A stretch of DNA of 13,091 nt from Oscillospiraceae bacterium (lineage in GTDB: Bacteria; Bacillota; Clostridia; Oscillospirales; Ruminococcaceae). The stretch lies in the NCBI GenBank assembly GCA_020024175.1, contig JAHHUB010000026.1, positions 1-13,091 of the forward strand, given 5' to 3'. Of the stretch, positions 1-8,046 are shown one piece after another; positions within the stretch are counted from its first letter, which is position 1, and each line of letters opens with the position of its first letter. The notes under the pieces are model-generated. The model was not told the origin of the DNA. It ran no database searches and saw only the letters and a program-made list of their open reading frames with translations. Both the position numbers and the translations under genes were made by a program.

Positions 1-34
1 TAATAATACATTTTTCCTTTTATTATTTTATTTA

Positions 35-68
35 TTGCATTATTTTTTTTGCATACTATAATTATAAT
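35..68 (+). promoter_or_regulatory. Putative sigma-A promoter of the hydrogenase operon
   Basis: A TTGCAT -35-like hexamer (35-40) is followed after 16 bases by a perfect TATAAT (57-62). A second TATAAT at 63-68 directly follows, so either could act as the -10. Transcription would begin near 69-75 and give a leader of about 35 bases with the Shine-Dalgarno AAAGGAG at 91-97. The -35 is imperfect and the area is very AT-rich, so chance matches are possible. Confidence 0.5.
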
Positions 69-107
69 AGAAATTTTAATTAATACAATCAAAGGAGATT
101 TACTAAT

Positions 108-1943
108 ATGAGCCGTTTAAAAATTAAAACTCCAAATAAAGCTCAAACAGTTGTAGAAGAACTTTATAAGGATTTGGAAAGAAGAATTGTCGCAAGTCCT
201 CCCGGACTTTGCCCTATTGATATGTCACAGGCGTTTCTAAGACTTGCTCATGCACAAACTTGTGGAAAATGTGTGCCTTGTCGTATAGGTTTATCCCAGC
301 TTACTGATCTTATTACAAGTGTTCTTGATGGTGAAGCCACTATGGAAACCATTGATTTAATAGAAAAAACTGCCAGAGTTATTAAAAATTCCGCTGACTG
401 TGCCATAGGCAGAGAAGCCGCTAAAATGGTACTGAGAGGTGTTATCGGATTCAGAGATGACTATATCGAACATATAAAACACAACAGATGTCTTTGCAGT
501 TTAAATCAGCCTGTCCCCTGTGTATCTCAATGCCCTGCCGGGGTGGATGTTCCCGGATATATTGCTCTTATTGCTGAAGAAAGATATGCTGACTGTGTAA
601 AACTTATAAGAAAAGACAATCCGTTTGTTACTTCATGTGCTATGGTTTGTGAACATCCATGTGAAGCCAGATGCCGCAGAAGTATGATTGACAGCCCTAT
701 TAATATAAGAGCTTTAAAACGCTATGCCGTTGAACATTCGGGTATTGTTCCTGCTCCAAAATGTGCAGAAAAAACAGGAAAAAAAGTTGCTGTTATTGGA
801 GGCGGACCTGGAGGACTCAGTGCTGCTTACTACCTTTCTCTTATGGGGCATGATGTTGAAGTTTTTGAAAAGCGTAAATACTTGGGCGGTATGCTCCGTT
901 ACGGTATTCCCAGCTATCGTCTTCCGCGTGAAAGACTACAGGAAGATATTGATGCTATTTTGTCCACAGGTGTTAAAATATCCACTAATATAAATATAGG
1001 AAAAGATATAACTCTTAAAGAACTTAGGGAAAAATTTGATTCCATATATATTGCAATCGGTGCTCAGCTTGACAAAAATGTGGGCATTGATGGTGAGGAC
1101 AGCCGCGGTGTAATTTCTGCCGTAGAACTTTTAAGAGGAATCGGCGATGGCAATCTTCCGGATTTTACAGGAAAGAAGATTATTGTTATCGGTGGCGGAA
1201 ATGTTGCCATGGACTGTGCAAGAAGCTCTGTACGTTTAGGTGCTGAAAAAATAAATATTGTTTACAGAAGAAGACGGGGCGATATGACTGCTTTACCTGA
1301 GGAAATTGATGGTGCTATAGAAGAAGGCTGTGAACTCATTGAACTTCAGGCTCCTTCCAAAATTGAATATGACAGTGAGGGAAATGCTGTAGCTCTTTGG
1401 ACAAAACCTCAAATTATAGGACCTATTGACGGTTCAGGCAGACCTAAACCCAGAGATGCCGATTTACCTGAAATGAGAATTGAAGCTGATATTATTATTA
1501 AAGCTATTGGTCAGGGAATTGAAACCAAACACTTTGAAGAAAATGGTGTTCCAATTAAACGCGGTGTTATTGATGCTATGAGCTCCAGTGATATAGGAAC
1601 TATTACCGGAGTATTTGCAGGAGGCGACTGTGTAACAGGACCTGCTTCCGCTATAAAAGCTATTGCAGCAGGTAAAGTTGCAGCAGCCAATATTGATGAA
1701 TTTTTGGGTTACAACCATGAAATTACAGTTGATGTGGAAATTCCTGAACCAAAACTTCACGACCGTATGCCTTGTGGCAGAATTACTTCATCAGAAAGAA
1801 CTATATCTGAAAGAGTAAAAGATATGAACCTTATAGAATATGCCATGACAAAGGAAGAAGCTATGCAGGAATCAAGCCGTTGTCTGCGATGTGATAAATT
1901 CGGCTATGGTTCATTCAAAGGAGGCAGAGAACACAAATGGTAA
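108..1943 (+). CDS. GltD/NfnB-like NAD(P)H:acceptor oxidoreductase with NuoF-type Fe-S N-terminus, hydrogenase partner
   Basis: This 611-residue cytoplasmic flavoprotein probably moves electrons between NAD(P)H and the hydrogenase encoded next to it. Residues about 45-115 resemble the C-terminal [4Fe-4S] segment of NuoF (CGKCVPC at 52-58 plus Cys98), without the NuoF FMN/NADH domain. Residues about 125-210 form a GltD/dihydropyrimidine-dehydrogenase type double [4Fe-4S] domain, with Cys128/130/138/142 and Cys177/181/185/189 as candidate ligands. FAD binding follows (GGGPGG, 231-236), then a NAD(P) Rossmann motif (GGGNVA, 362-367) with an arginine cluster at 387-390, as in NADPH-using GltD relatives. 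The FAD-closing motif FAGGDCVTGP is at 503-512. The tail carries an extra CLRC pair (592-595). The ATG at 108 has AAAGGAG ten bases upstream. The end overlaps the hydrogenase gene by 7 bases, implying translational coupling. NADPH rather than NADH preference is inferred. It could be misannotated as glutamate synthase small subunit, but no gltB neighbour is present. Confidence 0.9.
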   Translation: MSRLKIKTPNKAQTVVEELYKDLERRIVASPPGLCPIDMSQAFLRLAHAQTCGKCVPCRIGLSQLTDLITSVLDGEATMETIDLIEKTARVIKNSADCAIGREAAKMVLRGVIGFRDDYIEHIKHNRCLCSLNQPVPCVSQCPAGVDVPGYIALIAEERYADCVKLIRKDNPFVTSCAMVCEHPCEARCRRSMIDSPINIRALKRYAVEHSGIVPAPKCAEKTGKKVAVIGGGPGGLSAAYYLSLMGHDVEVFEKRKYLGGMLRYGIPSYRLPRERLQEDIDAILSTGVKISTNINIGKDITLKELREKFDSIYIAIGAQLDKNVGIDGEDSRGVISAVELLRGIGDGNLPDFTGKKIIVIGGGNVAMDCARSSVRLGAEKINIVYRRRRGDMTALPEEIDGAIEEGCELIELQAPSKIEYDSEGNAVALWTKPQIIGPIDGSGRPKPRDADLPEMRIEADIIIKAIGQGIETKHFEENGVPIKRGVIDAMSSSDIGTITGVFAGGDCVTGPASAIKAIAAGKVAAANIDEFLGYNHEITVDVEIPEPKLHDRMPCGRITSSERTISERVKDMNLIEYAMTKEEAMQESSRCLRCDKFGYGSFKGGREHKW

Positions 1944-3673
1944 AATTAAAAATTGATGATATAAATGTAGAAGTTAAAGAAGGCACAACTATATTGGAAG
2001 CTGCTCGCAGTGCAGGTATAGGTATTCCCAGCCTTTGTTATTTAAAAGATATAAACGAAATAGGTGCCTGCCGTGTCTGCGTAGTTGAAATTGATGGAAT
2101 TGACAACCTTGTCCCCTCATGCAATACTGTAGCTGAAAACGGAATGATTATTCACACCAACAGCCCCAGAGTCAGAGAAGCCAGAAAAACAAATGTAGAG
2201 CTTATTCTTTCTCAGCATGATGCAAGATGTGCTACTTGTGTAAGAAGTGGAAACTGCACATTGCAGACAATAGCCAATGATTTAGGCATTATAGATGTTC
2301 CCTATTATTACAAAGCTGCAAAAACTAAATGGGATACCAGCTTTTATCTTCAGAGAAAAGCCTCCAAATGTATTAAATGTATGAGATGTATTCAAGTTTG
2401 CGAAAAAATCCAAAATGTGCATATATGGGACTTGGAAGGTACAGGTTCAAGAACAAATATTGATGTATCACACAACAGAAAAATTGCAGAAAGTGACTGT
2501 TCACTCTGTGGTCAATGTATTGTAAACTGCCCTGTAGGAGCATTATCAGAGCGTGATGATACACAGATTGTATTTGATGCTTTGGCAAACCCTGATATTA
2601 TCACTGTAGTTCAGGTAGCTCCCGCTGTCAGAACTGCTTGGGGAGAATCTTTGGCTCTTAAACCTGAGGATGCCACTGTGGGAAAAATGGTTGCTGCATT
2701 AAAGCGTATTGGTTTTGACTATGTATTTGATACAAACTTTGCTGCAGATCTCACTATTATGGAAGAAGGCAGTGAACTTTTGGCTAAACTCAATAATCCA
2801 AACAATGACAACAAACCTATGTTCACTTCTTGCTGTCCTGCCTGGGTTAGATTTGCTAAAACCAAATACCCCGAATTTGTGGATCAAATTTCCTCTGCTA
2901 AATCTCCTCAACAGATGTTTGGCGCTGTAGCCAAAACCTATTTTGCAGAAAAAATAGGAGTGGATCCCCACAAATTATTCTGTATTTCCATTATGCCATG
3001 TTTAGCTAAAAAAGCTGAATGTGATATTCCTACAATTAACAGTTCCGAATCAATAAAAGATGTGGATGCATCACTTACTACAAGAGAGTTTGTCAGAATA
3101 ATAAGAGCTGAACATATTGTACCGGAATGTTTACAGGAGGCTGAATTTGACAATCCTTTGGGAATAGCTACAGGAGCAGGTGCAATCTTTGGTACCACAG
3201 GCGGAGTTATGGAAGCAGCTCTCAGAAGTGCATACTATCTTGCCACAGGTGAAAATCCAAACCCTGATACTTTCTCACAGGTGAGAGGAATGAATGGCTG
3301 GAAAGAAGCTAAATTTGATTTGGCAGGCAGAACTTTAAATATAGCTGTAGTACATGGACTTAATAATACAAGCCGACTTTTAGACGCATTAAACCGTGGT
3401 GAAGTGAACTATGACTTTGTAGAAGTTATGTCCTGTCCCGGAGGATGTGCCGGTGGCGGTGGTCAGCCTATTCATGATGGCTGTAACTTTACCAAGGAAC
3501 GAGGTCAAATGCTTTATGATATAGACCATATGTCTTCTTTAAGATTTTCTCATGAAAATCCTGAAGTGCTGAAACTTTATGAAGATTATATGGAAAAACC
3601 TCTTTCCGAAAAAGCTCATCATATTCTTCATACCGACCATCACTCCTGGCAAGTAGAAAATATGATAAAATAA
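1937..3673 (+). CDS. hydA: [FeFe] hydrogenase, M3 architecture (HydA)
   Basis: This 578-residue cytoplasmic enzyme catalyses reversible reduction of protons to H2. From the N-terminus it carries a [2Fe-2S] ferredoxin domain (Cys34, 45, 48, 62), a His-ligated [4Fe-4S] site (His94, Cys98, 101, 107), two ferredoxin-type [4Fe-4S] clusters (Cys145/148/151/155 and Cys188/191/194/198), then the H-cluster domain. All three H-cluster signatures are intact: TSCCPAW (297-303), MPCLAKK (353-359) and MSCPGGCAGGGGQP (498-511). Predicted ligands are Cys300, 355, 500 and 504, with Cys299 as the proton-relay cysteine. Length and layout match clostridial CpI-type enzymes of about 575 residues. The pairing with a GltD-like protein rather than HydB/HydC resembles the group A2 hydrogenases. 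AAAGGAGG (1917-1924) lies 12 bases before the ATG, inside the upstream gene. No HydE, HydF or HydG maturase is in the window, so they must be elsewhere if the enzyme is active. Confidence 0.97.
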   Translation: MVKLKIDDINVEVKEGTTILEAARSAGIGIPSLCYLKDINEIGACRVCVVEIDGIDNLVPSCNTVAENGMIIHTNSPRVREARKTNVELILSQHDARCATCVRSGNCTLQTIANDLGIIDVPYYYKAAKTKWDTSFYLQRKASKCIKCMRCIQVCEKIQNVHIWDLEGTGSRTNIDVSHNRKIAESDCSLCGQCIVNCPVGALSERDDTQIVFDALANPDIITVVQVAPAVRTAWGESLALKPEDATVGKMVAALKRIGFDYVFDTNFAADLTIMEEGSELLAKLNNPNNDNKPMFTSCCPAWVRFAKTKYPEFVDQISSAKSPQQMFGAVAKTYFAEKIGVDPHKLFCISIMPCLAKKAECDIPTINSSESIKDVDASLTTREFVRIIRAEHIVPECLQEAEFDNPLGIATGAGAIFGTTGGVMEAALRSAYYLATGENPNPDTFSQVRGMNGWKEAKFDLAGRTLNIAVVHGLNNTSRLLDALNRGEVNYDFVEVMSCPGGCAGGGGQPIHDGCNFTKERGQMLYDIDHMSSLRFSHENPEVLKLYEDYMEKPLSEKAHHILHTDHHSWQVENMIK

Positions 3674-3716
3674 ATATAGTTGTATTTAAAATGTTTTTAT
3701 AAACATAAAACAATAA

Positions 3717-3774
3717 AAATAAGCACCCGCTTATAAGAATAAATTATATTATTCTTATAAGTGGGTGCTTATTT
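3717..3774. terminator. Long bidirectional rho-independent terminator
   Basis: An inverted repeat of 24 bases per arm (3717-3740 and 3751-3774) surrounds a 10-base loop. The only imperfection is one G-T pair. It lies between the convergent hydA and DUF454 genes. Minus-strand transcripts leave the stem with a TTATTTTTATT run and plus-strand transcripts with TTATTT, so it can end both operons. Confidence 0.9.
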
Positions 3775-3820
3775 AAATTAACTGAATTACTATATAAAAT
3801 TTATATGTATACTGTTAAAA

Positions 3821-4228
3821 CTACTCATTTTCAGTTTGAACACTGACATTGTAATTAGGTGAAATTGTTTTAATCCCAAATATAAAATAAAGCAAATGGC
3901 ACAGCCATACAATCCCTAAAGCTATTTGTCCAACAATAACTTTTTTCATCATTACAAATCCAATTACCATTAAAATTGTAACTGTAACCATAATTTTTAT
4001 TTTTGTTTTTCTTGTCATACCTTTTTCTTTTACATAGCTTTCCAAGTTGTTTTTGTAGAGTTTTGTACCTTTAAACCAGGTATTAAGTTTTTCCGAGCTT
4101 TTGGTAAAACAAAAAGCCGCAAAAAGTAAAAACGGGACTGTAGGTAATATGGGAACCACTGCCCCCACAGCTCCTAACGCAACGCTAATACACCCCAATG
4201 CAATATATATATATTTCTTTATTTTCAT
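3821..4228 (-). CDS. ybaN: DUF454/YbaN family small integral membrane protein
   Basis: A 135-residue membrane protein of unknown biochemical function. The N-terminal half shows the DUF454 signature: a glycine-rich helix, then LPTVPFLLFAAFCF (28-41), then the KSSEKLNTW stretch (43-51). Hydrophobic segments lie at about 6-26, 28-42, 78-95 and 98-118, suggesting four membrane spans, with a polar tail after about 120. It starts one base after the ygbA stop codon, with AAAGGCG upstream, so it is the last gene of the four-gene minus-strand operon. E. coli YbaN is an uncharacterised inner-membrane protein. Placement with CydDC-like transporters and YgbA hints at a shared stress or metal/redox role, but that is inference. 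Confidence 0.88.
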   Translation of the reverse strand: MKIKKYIYIALGCISVALGAVGAVVPILPTVPFLLFAAFCFTKSSEKLNTWFKGTKLYKNNLESYVKEKGMTRKTKIKIMVTVTILMVIGFVMMKKVIVGQIALGIVWLCHLLYFIFGIKTISPNYNVSVQTENE

Positions 4229-4229
4229 T

Positions 4230-4580
4230 TTATATTTCGCCTTTCATTTTTATTTTTTGTTTTTCACGAGCTACGGAAATTACATGGGATACAGCGGTAA
4301 TGGGGTGATGAAATATCATCCTTGGCCCTGAATATCGCATAACTTCACGTATTTTTTCACGCATTTCGGGTTTATAACAATGGACTTTGCAATTTACACA
4401 AAAAGTTTTTGTTTCCATAAACGGGCAATGATCAGAACGAAGTTTGGCATAATTCAAAAGTTCCTGACATTCCGGACAAAGTTCATTTTTTTTGGTTCCA
4501 TGGACATTTCGGCAGTATAAACCTATCATATCTGCCACTACAGCTTTTTCCTTTTCTCTTTTATTTTGCATATTTTTCAT
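4230..4580 (-). CDS. ygbA: YgbA-type nitrous-oxide-stimulated promoter family protein
   Basis: A 116-residue basic, cysteine-rich protein matching the YgbA family (named for a nitrogen-oxide-stimulated promoter) in its pattern. Seven cysteines are visible: Cys23, CPEC (35-38), Cys52, CVNC (61-64) and Cys68. They are followed by the family-like block RYSGPRMIFHHP (82-93). The cysteine spacing suggests a metal or Fe-S site, which is inference. In enterobacteria ygbA is controlled by the NO sensor NsrR and helps recovery from nitrosative stress. The ATG at 4578-4580 overlaps the last base of the upstream ABC gene stop codon in a TAATG arrangement, with GGAAGG eight bases upstream, so translation is probably coupled. 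An alternative ATG lies three codons further in. The molecular activity is unknown. Confidence 0.87.
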   Translation of the reverse strand: MKNMQNKREKEKAVVADMIGLYCRNVHGTKKNELCPECQELLNYAKLRSDHCPFMETKTFCVNCKVHCYKPEMREKIREVMRYSGPRMIFHHPITAVSHVISVAREKQKIKMKGEI

Positions 4581-6235
4581 TAGCTGAGCCTTCCGTTTTC
4601 TGCAGAATAAACTCTGTCTGCAATACTCATGGTAGATTTTCTGTGAGATACTAAAATAACGGTTTTTTCTTCATGCTGTTGGTGAAGAGATTTCAAAATA
4701 ACTGCTTCATTTAAGCTGTCCAAGTTACTGGTGGGTTCGTCCAAAAGCATAAATGGTGCATTGTGCAAAAAGGCTCTGGCAAGACCCAAACGCTGGCGTT
4801 CACCACCGGAAAGTGTCTCTCCAAGCTCACCTACATCAGTTTCATAACCTTTAGGCAAAACCATTATAAAATCATGTATGGAAGCTTTTTTGCAGGCATT
4901 CTCCACTTCTTCCAAAGTGGCATTTGGTTTTGCAATCAGCAGATTATTTAAAATAGTATCCTTAAAAAGCTGTGTATCCTGTGTCATAAAGCTTTCCATA
5001 TCGCGAAGATCAGATGTGTTTATATCATTTACATTTTTATCTGATAAAGCTATTCTGCCCTTATTTGTTTCCCAAAATCTCATAAATAATTTAAGCAATG
5101 TGGATTTTCCACAGCCGCTTCTTCCTACAATTCCCACTATTTTCCCCTTTGGAATATCTATGCTCAAATCTTTGATAATTCTTTGATCTCCATAGGAAAA
5201 ATCAATATTTTCAGCAGCTGCACCGTCAAATTCAATGGAGTCTTTTCCTGTAATATCTTCTACAACTGGTTTTTCCTCGAGCAAATCCAACACACGATTG
5301 CCGGCAGCAAAAGTATATTGCAAAGTGCTTCCCAAGTTAGCAAGAGATACTGTAGGACCAAAAGAACTCATAAGTGCTATTGTGGAGATAACCACCCCGT
5401 CAAAACCGATTTTTCCGCTATTATAAAGCCATGCAGAAAGAAATAGCATAGTAAAATCAAATAGCATTAAAACAGTGCCTACAAAAGCTGCACCTTCTCC
5501 TGCTTTTTTCTTTAAATATTCGTCATCATTTGCTAAATCAAGGCTTTTTTGGGTCATTTCTTTCATTCTTTTTTTGCCGTTTCCATACTGCAAAGTTTCA
5601 TTTAAACCTCTCATGCTGTCTAAAACAAAACCACTGAGTTCACCTGATTTTATTCTGAAATTTAATCCCTTATCACCGCTTTTTTTAGAAATAATCATAG
5701 GAATTACAGCACCTACTGTCAAATATGAAACAGCAGCAGCTAATCCTAAAATCCAATGATAACTTCCTATTAACAAACACATAATAAGTGAAAAAATTGT
5801 CGCAATAACTATTGGTGAGATTGTATGAGCATAAAAAACTTCCAAAAGTTCTATATCAGAAGTAATTACAGAAATTAAATCACCTTTATCTCTGCCTTCC
5901 AGTTTTGCAGGAGCCAGTTTTCTCAGAGCTCCGAAAATTTTATCACGAATAAGTGCCAATAGTTTAAAAGCAATAAAATGATTTCCTGCCTGTTCTGCAT
6001 AACGCAGAATACCTCTTGCCAATGCAAAAATAATCAGTGCTGTAAAAATCATTGTCATACTCATGGAAACTTCAAATCCCAAAAATTTTACTACTGCATA
6101 TCCGCCAAAAATTGTAATAAAAGATGCACAGAGATTTCCGACTACTCCCATAAGAATTGCCAACAGCATATATCCTGTAAGAGGTTTTACATATCCGATT
6201 AATTTTGACATTACTGTAAATCCGCTTCGTTTCAT
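4580..6235 (-). CDS. ABC exporter half-transporter, CydC-like (permease fused to ATPase)
   Basis: A type I ABC exporter subunit that probably forms a heterodimer with the upstream gene product. Residues about 1-310 form the membrane domain. The nucleotide-binding domain has Walker A GRSGCGKST (371-379), signature LSGGERQR (475-482), Walker B FMLLDE (495-500) and the switch histidine His531, so the ATPase site looks complete. A reading frame continues upstream to 6283, but the ATG at 6233-6235 is chosen: it sits seven bases after GGAGG (6243-6247) and two bases after the upstream stop. This gives 551 residues and avoids a 46-base overlap. Family: CydC of the CydDC thiol (cysteine/glutathione) exporter is the nearest recognisable relative. 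No cydAB oxidase genes are nearby, so the substrate may differ (peptide, haem-related or siderophore). Confidence 0.85.
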   Translation of the reverse strand: MKRSGFTVMSKLIGYVKPLTGYMLLAILMGVVGNLCASFITIFGGYAVVKFLGFEVSMSMTMIFTALIIFALARGILRYAEQAGNHFIAFKLLALIRDKIFGALRKLAPAKLEGRDKGDLISVITSDIELLEVFYAHTISPIVIATIFSLIMCLLIGSYHWILGLAAAVSYLTVGAVIPMIISKKSGDKGLNFRIKSGELSGFVLDSMRGLNETLQYGNGKKRMKEMTQKSLDLANDDEYLKKKAGEGAAFVGTVLMLFDFTMLFLSAWLYNSGKIGFDGVVISTIALMSSFGPTVSLANLGSTLQYTFAAGNRVLDLLEEKPVVEDITGKDSIEFDGAAAENIDFSYGDQRIIKDLSIDIPKGKIVGIVGRSGCGKSTLLKLFMRFWETNKGRIALSDKNVNDINTSDLRDMESFMTQDTQLFKDTILNNLLIAKPNATLEEVENACKKASIHDFIMVLPKGYETDVGELGETLSGGERQRLGLARAFLHNAPFMLLDEPTSNLDSLNEAVILKSLHQQHEEKTVILVSHRKSTMSIADRVYSAENGRLS

Positions 6236-6237
6236 TT

Positions 6238-7968
6238 TTATTCCTCCCCTATATATTTTTCCAATTCCTGTTGAGCATTCCATAAACTGCTGTAAACACC
6301 TTTTTTGTTGATTAAAGCTTCATGGTTTCCGCTTTCTTTTACTTTTCCGTTTTCCATAACATAGATATTGTCTGCATTTACAATATTTGCCAGTCTGTGA
6401 GAAATTACTATAACAGTTTTTTCTTTAGCAAGCTCATAAATTTGTTTCATAATATCATTTTCACTTTCCACATCAATATTTGATGTGGCCTCATCAAATA
6501 TATATACGGGACTGTCATGAAGAATTGCTCGTGCCAATGCCAAACGCTGACGCTGTCCTCCCGAAAGATTTGCACCATTTTCGGTTAACACTGTATCAAG
6601 TCCGTTTTCGGATTGCATAAAATTATATAATTCAACACGACGCAAAGCCTCGTTAAGCTGTTCATCATTAGCATCAGATTTTGCTAAAAGCAGATTATCT
6701 CTCACAGTACCACGGAATAAATAACTTTGATGACTTACATAGGTTAAATTTTTCATCAAACTTTCTTCAGCTATATCCTTAATTTCATAGCCACCTACAG
6801 TGATTTTTCCCTTATATCCTTGATTTCTTCCCATAAGTATGCTTGCAAATGTAGATTTACCACAACCGCTTTCCCCAGCTATAGCTGTAAAACTGCCTGC
6901 CGGAAAATCCATGGAAACATTATCCAAAGCCATGCGACTTTCATCATAGGAGAAAGAAACATCTTCCGCTTTTATAGAACAGTCCTGTCCCAATTTATGG
7001 GAACCCTCAGTATTCTCAGGTATGTCCAGCAAATTAAAAATTTTATCAGATGCCGCCATACCGTTCATAGCTATATGAAAAAAGCTTCCCAGCATACGCA
7101 TAGGTATAAAGAAATCCGCTGACAAAAGTATTATTCTAAGGCATCCCACCATATCCACAGCACCTTTGTTAAGCTGTGTTACAGCAGTAATAATTCCAAG
7201 TGCAGCTCCCCCATATGCCACTAAATCCATTATAGTAATGGAATTAAGCTGCATAGTAAGTACTTTCATTGTGATGCGTCTGAAATTTTCAGCTTCTATA
7301 TTCATTTGTTTATGCTTCATTTCATCTGCTTTATAAATTTTCAGAGTTGTAAGACCCTGTAAATTTTCCAAAAAAGTATCGCCCAAACCTGTATACTGAT
7401 CCCAATATTTAGACAATAGTTTTTTTGCCCAAGTTTGCACTGCTGCTATGGAAATAGGAATAAGGGGCACACATATCAGCAGAATAATTGCAGATGGAAA
7501 GTTTACAAAACTCAAAACTGCAAAAAGTGTCAAAGGTGCAAGCATTGCATAAAAAAATTGGGGCAAATATGCTCCGAAATAAGTTTCCAGTTGATTTACA
7601 CCATCCACTGCCACCTGTACAATTTCCGATGTTTGTACTTTTTCATTATATGAACTGCCCAAATGCAAAAGTTTATCATAAATCATCTGACGAAGTCTGA
7701 TTTTTACAGTTTTCCCTGAAAGCCAGCTCATTTTTGATGAAACAAGTGAAAGCAAATGTTTTCCGCATATGGCAGCTATTGAAATAAATATTGTGCGCAT
7801 CCACACAGATTCCAATGCCTTATTTAAAAACAATGCTCCCAAAAAATCGGTAACAGTCCACATCAAAATTATATTGCAGCAAAGCGAAAGCCACTGGGAA
7901 ACAACATTCCATGCAATATACTTTTTGCTTTCTTTAACTGTTCCGATTAATCTTTTATTAATCATCAT
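6238..7968 (-). CDS. ABC exporter half-transporter, CydD-like (permease fused to ATPase)
   Basis: First gene of the minus-strand four-gene operon, 576 residues. The membrane domain covers about residues 15-310 and includes a CydD-like stretch around 120-150 (VDGVNQLETYFGAYLPQFFY) and ADFFIPMRMLGSFFHIA (284-300). The ATPase domain has Walker A GESGCGKST (365-373), signature LSGGQRQR (468-475), Walker B VYIFDE (488-493) and His524, all intact. The first of two consecutive ATGs (7966-7968) is chosen because GGAGG (7980-7984) lies 11 bases upstream. The gene ends two bases before its CydC-like partner. It probably exports a small molecule such as a thiol. Annotation as a generic multidrug or lipid ABC exporter would be an acceptable alternative. 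Confidence 0.86.
   Translation of the reverse strand: MMINKRLIGTVKESKKYIAWNVVSQWLSLCCNIILMWTVTDFLGALFLNKALESVWMRTIFISIAAICGKHLLSLVSSKMSWLSGKTVKIRLRQMIYDKLLHLGSSYNEKVQTSEIVQVAVDGVNQLETYFGAYLPQFFYAMLAPLTLFAVLSFVNFPSAIILLICVPLIPISIAAVQTWAKKLLSKYWDQYTGLGDTFLENLQGLTTLKIYKADEMKHKQMNIEAENFRRITMKVLTMQLNSITIMDLVAYGGAALGIITAVTQLNKGAVDMVGCLRIILLSADFFIPMRMLGSFFHIAMNGMAASDKIFNLLDIPENTEGSHKLGQDCSIKAEDVSFSYDESRMALDNVSMDFPAGSFTAIAGESGCGKSTFASILMGRNQGYKGKITVGGYEIKDIAEESLMKNLTYVSHQSYLFRGTVRDNLLLAKSDANDEQLNEALRRVELYNFMQSENGLDTVLTENGANLSGGQRQRLALARAILHDSPVYIFDEATSNIDVESENDIMKQIYELAKEKTVIVISHRLANIVNADNIYVMENGKVKESGNHEALINKKGVYSSLWNAQQELEKYIGEE
6243..6247 (-). promoter_or_regulatory. Ribosome binding site that fixes the CydC-like start
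   Basis: GGAGG on the minus strand, seven bases before the ATG at 6235 and overlapping the end of the CydD-like gene. It decides against the longer reading frame starting at 6283. Confidence 0.75.
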
Positions 7969-7994
7969 ATGCTGTCATACCTCCGTTTTAATAA

Positions 7995-8010
7995 GTTAGT
8001 AATTGCTAAC
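7995..8010. promoter_or_regulatory. Candidate operator palindrome in the leader of the ABC/ygbA operon
   Basis: GTTAGTAATTGCTAAC is a 16-base dyad with a single imperfect pair (8000/8005). It lies about 30 bases downstream of the predicted transcription start and just upstream of the Shine-Dalgarno site. The GTTAG/CTAAC half sites look like a binding site for a dimeric winged-helix repressor (MarR- or DtxR-like). No regulator gene is in the window, so the protein is unknown. Confidence 0.45.
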
Positions 8011-8028
8011 CCTTGTATAAAAATAAAC

Positions 8029-8040
8029 GCCTTTTTAGGC
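8029..8040. promoter_or_regulatory. Short perfect-armed palindrome at the predicted transcription start
   Basis: GCCTTTTTAGGC has 4-base GC-rich arms around an AT centre and sits 7-18 bases downstream of the TATAAT. It therefore covers the likely start site of the CydD-like operon. It could be a second operator or a small 5' hairpin. It is short and could arise by chance. Confidence 0.3.
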
Positions 8041-8046
8041 AGTACT

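Noticed and set aside
6236..6283. N-terminal extension of the CydC-like protein to 6283
   Set aside because: It would overlap the CydD-like gene by 46 bases, whereas a strong GGAGG sits seven bases before the ATG at 6235.
7969..7986. Six-codon leader frame (ATGACAGCATATGATGATTAA) starting nearer the Shine-Dalgarno site than the CydD-like ATG
   Set aside because: It begins only 2 bases after GGAGG, too close for efficient initiation, and it overlaps the real start. It is probably chance.
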